The notes below the pieces were generated by a model. The model did not search any database and had not been told where the DNA came from. It worked only from the letters and a program-made list of their open reading frames with translations. The position numbers were made by a program, and so were the translations under genes. From CAZHYM01 sp964536785 (GTDB lineage: Bacteria; Patescibacteriota; Saccharimonadia; Saccharimonadales; Saccharimonadaceae), in NCBI GenBank assembly GCA_964536785.1, contig CAZHYM010000008.1:1-17616 (forward strand): 17,616 bases of DNA. Reading direction: 5' to 3'. This document shows, one piece after another, positions 6,675 through 14,043 of this stretch (its first letter is position 1; every line of letters starts with the position of its first letter).

Positions 6675-8255
6675 ATGAGCAAAGAAGTAATTTACATAGA
6701 AGTCAACGATGACATCACAAGCATTATAGACAACGTCAAGAAAAGTAACGACAAGATTGTTGCTTTAGTGCCTCCAAAGCAGATAGGCGTGCTCCACAGC
6801 GCGATAAATTTAAGGTTACTTTCGAAGTCAGCCAAAGAATTAAAGAAGTATCTAGTAATTATCACAACTAATTCTTCGTTGATTAAATTGAGTGCAGTGG
6901 CCGGTATCCCGGTAGCAAAAAGCTTGCAATCCAAACCCCAGTTAGGCGAGGTGCCTATTATGAGTTCTGATTCCGATGATCTAATAGATGGCCAGGAGCT
7001 GTCAGTTGGCGAATTGCAACAGACTGTTGAACCGATTGCGGTTTTAGAGCAAGCTAAAACTGTCGCTAAAGATTCGAAAGGAGCCAAAGCCTTCAAGATA
7101 CCAAATATCAATGCTTTTCGAAAAAAGATATTTTTGTTTGGCGGAGGAGCGCTGGCTTTTCTAATATTTATTGTTTGGGCCATATTTTTTGCTCCGAAAG
7201 CTCAAATTGACTTATATGCCAAGACAAAAGCCGTAAATGTAGCTCAGGTTGCAACTTTAACCGAAAATTCGTCTCAAGACGATGTCGAAAAGAATATTTT
7301 GCACTCTCAAATTCAAAAGCTGACAAAGAAGAAGGTTGTTGAAGTTGCCGCTACTGGTGAAAAGAAAGTTGGCGTACCGTCTAGTGGCAAAATAACAATA
7401 ACTAGAAGTTTAGGCGGAGATGTGGCAATTCCAGCTGGTTCTAAATTTACGAGTGGTGATTGCATTTTTGCTAACGCTGAATCGGCAACAGTCCCTGGAC
7501 GAGGCGTTCCGGTCGGTCAAGCCGATCCAGTTAATGGTCAAATAACTATAGCTGTCTCATCGACCGTCGTAGGAGACCAGTGCGATCTAAAAGCGGGCCC
7601 ATATCAACCATCTGTTTCCGGCGTATCGGCCTATGGTTCAGATATGACCGGGGGCTCTAGTAAGACTATCAAGGTTGCAACTGAGAATGATTTAGCCGAC
7701 GCTAAAAACAAGCTAGCCGCTGCATCAGTTGATGATGCTATCAAAGAACTAAAGAACAAATTCGATCCATCAATAATAATTATCAACGAGAGTTTGATTA
7801 AAAAAGAAGGAGATATCAAGGCCAGTTCTGAAGTTAACGCTGAAGCTCCTGATGGTAAGTTGACTCTTGAGCAGCCAGTCGATTACCAGCTAACAGGCGT
7901 CGCGCGGAATAAACTCGTTGCTTACATTGAATACCTGGCTTTAAAATCCAATGCTGATCAGCTAAGCAAGAATCAAAAAGTTTATGAAACAGGTGACGAT
8001 AAAGTTCAGTTTTCAAATTTTGTTAACGAAACCGGGACTCAATCAGTTAAAGTTATCGCTCAGTCTAAAGTCGGGCCAAATATCAGCATCGATGAAGTGA
8101 AAAAAGTTTCGAAGGGCAAGACCTATGGTGAAATTAAAAATTATTTTGATGCCCTCGAAGGCTTTGAAAAAGTTGAAGTAAAGTTCGCACCACTCTGGGT
8201 TAGAAAAGTACCAACTAACGAGGATAGAATTAGTGTCCAATTTAAACTCCAATAG
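6675..8255 (+). CDS. Single-pass membrane protein with N-terminal cytoplasmic domain and baseplate-J-like ectodomain
   Basis: 526 aa. Residues 1-90 form an alpha/beta domain (YIEVNDDITSIIDNVKKS, KIVALVPPK, YLVIITTNS, AGIPVAKSLQSKP) of a type I associate with CPR genomes but cannot name. Residues 91-150 are a linker. Residues 152-173 are a clear membrane helix preceded by basic residues, placing the N-terminus inside. Residues about 235-312 resemble the baseplate-J/gp47 strand pattern (GKITITRSL..., AIPAGSKFTSGD, ATVPG, GQITIAVSSTVVGDQC, DLKAG). The two cysteines of the ectodomain, C263 and C303, could form a disulfide. The remaining C-terminus is alpha/beta, and a short repeat-like region (KVEVKFAPLWVRKVP) precedes the end. 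It starts immediately after the ftsA-like stop with no Shine-Dalgarno sequence, so translation is probably coupled. Function unknown; envelope or surface assembly is inferred. Confidence 0.72.
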   Translation: MSKEVIYIEVNDDITSIIDNVKKSNDKIVALVPPKQIGVLHSAINLRLLSKSAKELKKYLVIITTNSSLIKLSAVAGIPVAKSLQSKPQLGEVPIMSSDSDDLIDGQELSVGELQQTVEPIAVLEQAKTVAKDSKGAKAFKIPNINAFRKKIFLFGGGALAFLIFIVWAIFFAPKAQIDLYAKTKAVNVAQVATLTENSSQDDVEKNILHSQIQKLTKKKVVEVAATGEKKVGVPSSGKITITRSLGGDVAIPAGSKFTSGDCIFANAESATVPGRGVPVGQADPVNGQITIAVSSTVVGDQCDLKAGPYQPSVSGVSAYGSDMTGGSSKTIKVATENDLADAKNKLAAASVDDAIKELKNKFDPSIIIINESLIKKEGDIKASSEVNAEAPDGKLTLEQPVDYQLTGVARNKLVAYIEYLALKSNADQLSKNQKVYETGDDKVQFSNFVNETGTQSVKVIAQSKVGPNISIDEVKKVSKGKTYGEIKNYFDALEGFEKVEVKFAPLWVRKVPTNEDRISVQFKLQ

Positions 8256-8257
8256 CT

Positions 8258-8686
8258 ATGAACTTTCTGCGTAAACCAAAAAATATTCTAGGTATTGACT
8301 ATGGTGACAAAAACGTTGGTTTGGCGATTGCCGATTCACAAATTAGAATTGCCATGGCGCATGGTACAGTTAATAACGACGAAAAGCTAATTGACAGTAT
8401 ATTGGATGAAATTGCCCAAAATAGCATCGACGAAGTTGTAATTGGTTACCCAAGAAATCAGTCAGGTGAGCCAACTCAACAAACAGAAAAAGTATTGCAT
8501 TTCGTAGAAAAATTAAAAAGTAGGTTTGATAAAATATCTTTTCAGGATGAATCATTGACTAGTGTTTTAGCTGAGGAAAGGCTAAGAAGCTACAATCGAC
8601 CATACCTAAAAACAGACATAGATTCTATGTCGGCTGTAATTATATTAGAAGATTACATGGAGATTAACTATGCTCAGAAAGCGTAA
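8258..8686 (+). CDS. ruvX: RuvX/YqgF Holliday-junction resolvase family nuclease
   Basis: A 142-aa RNase H-fold protein of normal family length. Catalytic acidic residues are visible: D14 in LGIDYGDKNVGLA, E98 in FQDESLTS, and D122 in DSMSAVIILEDYM. VIGYPRNQSGEPTQQT is the family signature loop. Members act as Holliday junction resolvases or in 16S rRNA 5' maturation; both roles are reported for the family and the sequence does not decide. The start is 2 nt after the upstream stop without a Shine-Dalgarno sequence. The end overlaps mltG by 17 nt. The ruvX-mltG order matches yrrK and yrrL of Bacillus, where a small gene lies between them. Confidence 0.93.
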   Translation: MNFLRKPKNILGIDYGDKNVGLAIADSQIRIAMAHGTVNNDEKLIDSILDEIAQNSIDEVVIGYPRNQSGEPTQQTEKVLHFVEKLKSRFDKISFQDESLTSVLAEERLRSYNRPYLKTDIDSMSAVIILEDYMEINYAQKA

Positions 8687-9725
8687 TAAAATTCTTATTT
8701 TTGTTTTATCTTTGGTTGTAATCATCGGGATTGCTTTTGCTAGTGGATTTTACTTTTATATAAATAGCCTAAAGCCTGTGTCAAACGGTGGTGATAAAGT
8801 TAATTTTGTAATTGAAGCAGGTGAAACTTCAGCTATAATTGCCAAAAACCTCAAACAAAAAGGGTTGATCAATAGCGATATCGCCTTTCGACTTTATACA
8901 AAATTGAATGGTTATGATGCGAAATTGCAGGTAGGAACTTATTTGCTTAGCTCCAGTTCATCGACCCAAGAGATTGTTGAGAATATTGTGACGGGCAAAA
9001 CCAAGCAGATGTCGATTACTTTTTATCCTGGAGCTTCGCTTTATGTTCGGACCAGCGAGAATGACAGTACGAAAAATCATCAAGAAGTAATGGTAGCCAA
9101 TGGTTACAGTGAGGAGCAGTTTAAACGGGCTTTTGAGGTTAATCAGAATCATCCTCTACTTAAGCTCGTAAAACCGAAGGACGCTAATCCAGAGGGATTG
9201 ATTTTTGGGGAAACCTTTACCTTTAGTCTAGGAACTAGTAGCGCCGATATAGTCAAAGCGGTCTATGATTATTATCTAAAAGTTATCATCGAAAATAAGC
9301 TAGAGAGTCAATTTGCAAAACAAGGACTCTCTCTCTATGAAGGTATAATATTGTCTTCTATAGTTGAACGTGAAGCGCGAACTGAAGAAGATCGCAAAAT
9401 GGTGGCGCAAGTATTCATAAATCGGATCGAAGAAGGGATGATTCTTGGATCAGATGTTACTTATCAGTACATAAGTCGCATGCTTGGCGTTCCAAATGAT
9501 ATGAATATAGATTCTCCTTATAATACACGTCGTTTTGGCGGCTTGCCTCCTACGCCAATCTGTAGCCCTAGTCTGAGCTCACTTTTAGCAGTTGCTAACC
9601 CTAAGGCTAACGATTATCTATTCTTTTTGGCCGGTGATGATCAAAAGACGTATTTTGCCAAAACTAATGCTGAACATGAAGCCAATATTGTCAATCATTG
9701 TCAAATCGGCTGTCAAGCTCAGTAA
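8670..9725 (+). CDS. mltG: MltG/YceG-like endolytic murein transglycosylase
   Basis: A 351-aa membrane-anchored enzyme that cleaves nascent glycan strands to end peptidoglycan polymerisation. Residues 7-30 are the N-terminal membrane helix. A LysM-like segment follows (NFVIEAGETSAIIAKNLKQ..LI). The catalytic glutamate is E233 in SSIVEREA. Further signatures are GSDVTYQY, SPYNTRRFGGLPPTPICSPS and a FFLAGDDQKTYFAKTNAEHE end. The start lies inside ruvX with GGAG (8659-8662) 7 nt upstream, a good Shine-Dalgarno site. It is the last gene of the operon from 5403. Wall-side partner genes follow directly (LysM-CHAP). Confidence 0.95.
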   Translation: MLRKRNKILIFVLSLVVIIGIAFASGFYFYINSLKPVSNGGDKVNFVIEAGETSAIIAKNLKQKGLINSDIAFRLYTKLNGYDAKLQVGTYLLSSSSSTQEIVENIVTGKTKQMSITFYPGASLYVRTSENDSTKNHQEVMVANGYSEEQFKRAFEVNQNHPLLKLVKPKDANPEGLIFGETFTFSLGTSSADIVKAVYDYYLKVIIENKLESQFAKQGLSLYEGIILSSIVEREARTEEDRKMVAQVFINRIEEGMILGSDVTYQYISRMLGVPNDMNIDSPYNTRRFGGLPPTPICSPSLSSLLAVANPKANDYLFFLAGDDQKTYFAKTNAEHEANIVNHCQIGCQAQ

Positions 9726-9739
9726 TTTACGGTAATTTA

Positions 9740-9768
9740 TTGACTAATTAGATAACTTTTGATATAAT
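9740..9768 (+). promoter_or_regulatory. Strong promoter for the LysM-CHAP transcript
   Basis: TTGACT (9740-9745), exactly 17 nt, then TATAAT (9763-9768): the closest match to the sigma-70 consensus in the window. Transcription should start near 9775, about 180 nt before the coding region. Confidence 0.8.
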
Positions 9769-9774
9769 ATTCCA

Positions 9775-9955
9775 GAGTATGCCTGCTTTAGTTAAGAGGT
9801 GGAGTGTCTTAATTTTTGCTAGTCGTACCTACCTTGAAATATAATAGCGCTAGAAGAAAATATTAGTTAAACTATAAGGTCGAATGGCGTGTTTCGCTAC
9901 GCGGAACTAAGACGGGGTAGAGCTTTAATGGCAACATTAAAGATGGAGAAGGATT
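9775..9955 (+). ncRNA. Structured 5' leader of the LysM-CHAP gene (possible cis-regulatory RNA)
   Basis: The leader contains several self-complementary blocks. TTAAGA/TCTTAA (9792-9797, 9807-9812) is followed by TTTTT. AGGTGG can alternatively pair with CTACCT further on. TTAGTT and AACTAA enclose a GCGT/ACGC hairpin. CTTTAATG-GCAA-CATTAAAG (9923-9942) is a perfect 8-bp stem capped by a GNRA-type tetraloop, just before the GGAG ribosome-binding site at 9945-9948. I do not recognise a known riboswitch class; the ydaO (c-di-AMP) motif, often upstream of wall hydrolases, is not evident. Two tiny ORFs (9779-9844, 22 codons with the stop; 9928-9996) could be leader peptides. Confidence 0.5.
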
Positions 9956-11164
9956 ATAAAGTCTTTTATCATAAATTATTTTCGGGCGCAACGTAATCGC
10001 CGAGACGATCGCAAAAAGCGTAAGCTAATTGCAGATCAAATTGAAATTAAAAATCCAACAGTACTAGCCGAAAAAAAGAATCAAATTGGCTATTATGGTT
10101 TGATATTATTTGTCGTTTTTGGTTTCGTAGCGCAGAGTTACGTCTTTAACAATAACTTTGACCAATCTAATAAAGACGAAGAGTCACAAATTGCTTCAGC
10201 TGCCACTTATACGAGCGAAGAAGTTGTTTCAGGCTCAGTTGATAAAATTGCTGCAGTTAATCTAGCGGCAGGATTAGCCAATTCTGCTAATTTGCCAGTG
10301 GCCGTAAATGTAGCTAATCTATCTACCAGCGTTATTATCGAAGAGTCGACTAATGCTAAAGTTGAGCCCGTCATATCTAAGCCCGATATTATTAATCTAG
10401 ACAGCTCAATTGTCCAGGGAACTAAAACTTACAAGGTTCAAGAAGGTGATACCATTGATAGTATCGCTGCTGCAAATGGAATTTCTACCCAAACCATCAG
10501 ATGGGCAAATAATATGACCAGCGATACATTGACGGTTGGAAATAACTTAAAAATCCTACCAGTTGACGGAATAGTTTATACGATCAAACAAAACGATGAA
10601 ATTGATAAGCTAGTTGAAAAATACAAAGCCAATAAACAACGTGTGCTGACGTTTAACAACTTAGAGCTTGATGGCATTAAAGTTGGTACTGAGATTATTA
10701 TCCCTGGAGGGGAATTGCCAACTACTGAAAGGCCAGGTTATGTAGCTCCTGTTGTTCGTACGACGACTACAACCCCAAGCGTTGGTTATGTCCCGGCTAG
10801 CTATGCAGTTTATTCTGGCAACAGGTATGCGTATGGTTGGTGTACATGGTACGCTTATAATCGCTTTGCTGAAATGAATGGTCGAACTATAGGTAGCTTA
10901 TGGGGAAATGCAAACACTTGGGACAATGCTGCCGTCGCTGCTGGTTTCTCAGTTAGTTATGGTTCTCCAACAGTTGGTGCAATTTTCCAGACAGACGCTG
11001 GTTGGGCCGGCCATGTCGGTGTTGTCGAAAGTATTAACTACGCTCCTGATGGTTCAATTATATCGATTGGCATATCAGACATGAACGGTAGCGCTGGATG
11101 GGGTAGAGTCGGCTATGAGACCTGGTCGCCAGCAAAATTCAGAAGCTACAAATTTATATTCTAA
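9956..11164 (+). CDS. Membrane-anchored LysM-LysM-CHAP peptidoglycan hydrolase, non-standard start codon
   Basis: Numbered from the ATA at 9956 (402 aa), residues 1-45 are a very basic cytoplasmic tail, 46-64 a membrane helix, 158-201 and 208-250 two LysM wall-binding modules (YKVQEGDTIDSIA; VYTIKQNDEIDKLV), then a Thr/Pro linker, and 288-402 a CHAP domain with catalytic C296 (YGWCTWYAYNR) and H353 (AGHVGVVESIN). CHAP domains cut peptide bonds of peptidoglycan as amidases or endopeptidases. The frame has no ATG, GTG, CTG or TTG before 10100. A TTG there would give a hydrophobic start without positive residues, while GGAG at 9945-9948 sits 7 nt before ATA 9956 (4 nt before ATT 9953). The extension fits the positive-inside rule, so I place the start upstream. 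Domain calls are firm; the start is uncertain. Confidence 0.8.
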   Translation: MKSFIINYFRAQRNRRDDRKKRKLIADQIEIKNPTVLAEKKNQIGYYGLILFVVFGFVAQSYVFNNNFDQSNKDEESQIASAATYTSEEVVSGSVDKIAAVNLAAGLANSANLPVAVNVANLSTSVIIEESTNAKVEPVISKPDIINLDSSIVQGTKTYKVQEGDTIDSIAAANGISTQTIRWANNMTSDTLTVGNNLKILPVDGIVYTIKQNDEIDKLVEKYKANKQRVLTFNNLELDGIKVGTEIIIPGGELPTTERPGYVAPVVRTTTTTPSVGYVPASYAVYSGNRYAYGWCTWYAYNRFAEMNGRTIGSLWGNANTWDNAAVAAGFSVSYGSPTVGAIFQTDAGWAGHVGVVESINYAPDGSIISIGISDMNGSAGWGRVGYETWSPAKFRSYKFIF

Positions 11165-11173
11165 TAATTAAGC

Positions 11174-11208
11174 AAAAAATCGCTCTAGCTATTGCAGGGC
11201 GATTTTTT
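11174..11208 (+). terminator. Rho-independent terminator after the LysM-CHAP gene
   Basis: AAAAAATCGC (11174-11183) pairs perfectly with GCGATTTTTT (11199-11208), with extra pairs inside the loop. The T-run follows the GC-containing stem. It may work in both directions because of the A-run on the left. Confidence 0.85.
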
Positions 11209-11253
11209 ATTTAGCGTTGAAGAATTTCGTCGATTATTGTTCAGTTACTAGTG

Positions 11254-11259
11254 TATAAT
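11254..11259 (+). promoter_or_regulatory. -10 box of the obg promoter
   Basis: Perfect TATAAT preceded by GTG, 7 nt before the ATG at 11267, so the expected start is the A of the ATG (leaderless). The -35 region is poor. Confidence 0.6.
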
Positions 11260-11266
11260 GTAAGCA

Positions 11267-12568
11267 ATGTTTATAGATTCAGTTAAAGTAAGTGTTAAGG
11301 CGGGCAAGGGCGGTAGCGGCGCAGTCAGCTTTAGGCAAGAAAAATATGTTGATCGAGGCGGGCCAAATGGTGGCGATGGCGGCAAGGGCGGTGATGTAGT
11401 TTTTGAGGCAAGTGATTCCGAGAATACATTGCTTAATTTGAAATACAAACCAGAGTTAATCGCTCAAGATGGTGGAGCTGGATCCAAGCAAGATCGACAC
11501 GGTCGAAACGGTGAAGACCTCGTCATCAAGGTTCCTGTTGGCACCATTGTATACAGAGACGGCGAGATGGTCGCTGATTTAACCGCGATCGGTCAACGGG
11601 CTATTATTGCTCGCGGCGGCGACGGAGGTTTTGGAAATGCCCATTTTAAGTCATCAACTAGGCAGGCGCCAAAAATTGCTGAAAAGGGCGAGCCAGGTGA
11701 GGAATATCTAGCTAAAGTTGAGCTGAAGTTATTAGCGGACGTCGGCTTAATTGGCTTTCCAAATGCTGGAAAATCAACTTTTTTGAGTGTAGTATCAAAT
11801 GCTCGACCTGAAATTGCGGATTATGAATTTACAACCCTTTCTCCTAATCTCGGCGTGGCTGAAATAGACGACAAAACTATCTTAATTGCGGACATTCCGG
11901 GTTTAATTGAAGGTGCCAGCGAGGGCAAGGGGCTCGGAATTGATTTTCTCCGGCATGTAGAGAGAACTTCGGTTTTACTTCACTTAATTGATGCCTATAC
12001 TGATGATATTGCCAAGGCTTATCGAGTTATTCGTGCAGAGCTATCTAAGTATAGCGATGAATTAGCCGAGCGTCCGGAAATAGTTGCTCTAACCAAGATT
12101 GAAGGCATGGATCAAGAGCTAGTTGAAATGCAAGTTGAGTTACTTAAGTCGGTAGTGCCTGAGTCAACAAGGATAGTTGCTATCTCGTCAGTTGCTAAAA
12201 AAGGACTTTCTGAGTTGCTTAGGTTACTCGCTCGAGAAGTAAACGACGTTCGACAAGCTGAAAAAGACGCCGATGAACTTGACCAAGAAGTCGAAGCTGA
12301 GATTCCAGTAATTAGTCTAGGCAAGGAGGCGGAAGAGGCTTGGGAAGTAACCGCTGAAGGTGAAAATATTTTCAAAGTTACTGGCAAAAAAATTGAGAAA
12401 TTTGCCCGTCGAACTGATTTTAGTAATTATCATGGTGTTGACCGTTTGCGCGATATTATGCGCAAGTTGGGCATTACGAGAGAATTGATCCGAAAAGGAG
12501 CCAAGGGCGACTCGCTACTTAGGATTGAAGGTGCTGACCAGGAATTCTATTTAGAGGAGCAAGAGTAG
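11267..12568 (+). CDS. obg: Obg family GTPase (CgtA/ObgE)
   Basis: 433 aa with all three Obg domains. The glycine-rich Obg fold is at about 1-157 (KAGKGGSGAVSFRQEKY, GGPNGGDGGKGGD). The G domain has G1 GFPNAGKST at 163-171, switch II DIPGLIEGA from 209, and a C-terminal OCT domain at about 360-430. Obg proteins act in 50S ribosome assembly and (p)ppGpp response. The guanine-specificity motif, normally NKxD, is TKIE (276-279), with Thr for Asn and Glu for Asp. The G5-like motif is SSVAKKG. The ATG is almost on the predicted transcription start. The stop overlaps the sbcB GTG by one base, so the two are co-transcribed. Family certain. Confidence 0.97.
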   Translation: MFIDSVKVSVKAGKGGSGAVSFRQEKYVDRGGPNGGDGGKGGDVVFEASDSENTLLNLKYKPELIAQDGGAGSKQDRHGRNGEDLVIKVPVGTIVYRDGEMVADLTAIGQRAIIARGGDGGFGNAHFKSSTRQAPKIAEKGEPGEEYLAKVELKLLADVGLIGFPNAGKSTFLSVVSNARPEIADYEFTTLSPNLGVAEIDDKTILIADIPGLIEGASEGKGLGIDFLRHVERTSVLLHLIDAYTDDIAKAYRVIRAELSKYSDELAERPEIVALTKIEGMDQELVEMQVELLKSVVPESTRIVAISSVAKKGLSELLRLLAREVNDVRQAEKDADELDQEVEAEIPVISLGKEAEEAWEVTAEGENIFKVTGKKIEKFARRTDFSNYHGVDRLRDIMRKLGITRELIRKGAKGDSLLRIEGADQEFYLEEQE

Positions 12569-14043
12569 TGGCTAGAACTTTTGTCTTTTATGATTTAGAA
12601 ACTAGCGGTCTCAACCCAGCAGAAGACAGAATTATGCAATTTGCGGCCATACGAACAGATTTGGAACTAGAACCAATAGGTGAGCCCTACAATTTTTTAA
12701 TTAAATTATCTGATGATGTGTTGCCAAGTCCGAGTGCTATTAAAGTAACGGGAATTACTCCCCAAAAAACCGTCGAAGAAGGTTATACTGAAGCCGAAGC
12801 TACGAAGTTGATATTTGAAGATATATTCACTCCAGATACAATTGCGGTTGGATATAATAATGTCCGTTTTGATGACAATTTCATAAGATTTTTATTTTGG
12901 CGAAATTATCGAGATGCTTACGAATGGAGCTATAAGGATGGTCGGTCTCGTTGGGACCTGCTGGACGTAGTTCGTATGTTTAGAGCAATTCAACCCGCAG
13001 GTATTAATTGGCCACTAGACGAAAAGGGGAAAGCGACCAATCGGCTCGAACTTCTTAGCAAACTCAATGGTTTAAACCACGTAAGTGCGCATGATGCATT
13101 AAGCGATGTGGAGGCTCTAATTGGAGTTGCTAAACTACTAAAGTCTAAATCATTAAAATTATGGGAGTGGTTGCTCAAAAATCGGGATAAAAATGAAGTT
13201 AAAAATCTAGTTAATCTGAATGACAGGAGACCGTTTATCTATTCTAGCGGGCGTTTAGAGACTGAGTTTGAGAAAACAACTCTCGCCTATCCTATTTGTA
13301 GCAGTAAAAACAGCAATATAATTATTTATAATTTACGCTATGATCCTTCGATTTTTATTTCTTCTACTCCAGCCAAAATGGCAAAAATCATTTCGGCTAA
13401 AAAAGTTAATACTAGCGAAAAGTCAGAATCGGAGATATTAGCTAGCGACGGAGTGGAGGCTGAGGAAATTCGAAGAAAGGTTTATTTCAAGGAGCTCAAA
13501 TATAATCAGTGCCCGGCCGTAGCTCCTCTCGAAATGCTGTCTTCAGACGATTATCTAAGATTGGGATTGAACAAGGATTTGATTGATGGATATATTGACA
13601 CTCTAGAAAATCACCCAGAGATTAAGGAATCAATTCAAAAACTTTATGAATTAAAAAGCACCAAACGAGAAGAAGAGTTTAATAAGTTGCCAAAATTGCC
13701 AGAAGCTATGCTTTACGATGGTTTTATTCAGGATAATGATCGAACAAAAATGAGCGATTTAGCTAAATTAGGCGCTGAAGGACTAAAAGTTTTTCAGCCA
13801 AGTTTTAAGGACGATCGTCTAAATGGTTTATATTTGGGGTATAAAGCTCGATCGTTCCCTGGATCCTTAACCGAGTCAGAAGTTATTGAGTGGGAGAGTG
13901 TGAGATCGCAAAAACTAGCTAACAGAATCGATAATTATATAACTGAACTAACTCAGCTAAGTCAGTCTGTGGATGAGGGTGACAAGTTTTTGGCAGAAGA
14001 ACTCAAACTTTGGCTAGAGTCTATTCAGCCTAGTGATTTTTAA
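12568..14043 (+). CDS. sbcB: Exonuclease I (SbcB-like 3'-5' ssDNA exonuclease)
   Basis: 491 aa against about 475 for E. coli ExoI. The DEDDh residues are visible: D9 and E11 (FYDLETSG), D102 in GYNNVRFDD, H175 and D180 in HDALSDV. They keep the E. coli spacing (D15, E17, D108, H181, D186) with a constant shift of six. The SRWDLLDV, INWP, NGLNHVSAHDA and C-terminal RSFPGSLTESEV regions also match ExoI closely. ExoI degrades ssDNA in recombination and mismatch repair. The GTG start shares its G with the obg stop. The 3' end overlaps rarA on the other strand by 14 bp. Its similarity to the proteobacterial enzyme along the full length suggests either old inheritance or transfer. Confidence 0.95.
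   Translation: MARTFVFYDLETSGLNPAEDRIMQFAAIRTDLELEPIGEPYNFLIKLSDDVLPSPSAIKVTGITPQKTVEEGYTEAEATKLIFEDIFTPDTIAVGYNNVRFDDNFIRFLFWRNYRDAYEWSYKDGRSRWDLLDVVRMFRAIQPAGINWPLDEKGKATNRLELLSKLNGLNHVSAHDALSDVEALIGVAKLLKSKSLKLWEWLLKNRDKNEVKNLVNLNDRRPFIYSSGRLETEFEKTTLAYPICSSKNSNIIIYNLRYDPSIFISSTPAKMAKIISAKKVNTSEKSESEILASDGVEAEEIRRKVYFKELKYNQCPAVAPLEMLSSDDYLRLGLNKDLIDGYIDTLENHPEIKESIQKLYELKSTKREEEFNKLPKLPEAMLYDGFIQDNDRTKMSDLAKLGAEGLKVFQPSFKDDRLNGLYLGYKARSFPGSLTESEVIEWESVRSQKLANRIDNYITELTQLSQSVDEGDKFLAEELKLWLESIQPSDF

Noticed and set aside
9779..9844. Small ORF directly after the leader promoter
   Set aside because: The 10-nt distance from the -10 box fits a leaderless start, but there is no recognisable protein and it overlaps pairing RNA segments; kept only as a remark in the leader entry.
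9775..9955. ydaO-type c-di-AMP riboswitch
   Set aside because: The gene context fits but I do not find the conserved core sequences of that class.
10100..11164. LysM-CHAP gene starting at TTG 10100
   Set aside because: It would begin inside the membrane helix, lose the basic tail and has no ribosome-binding site.
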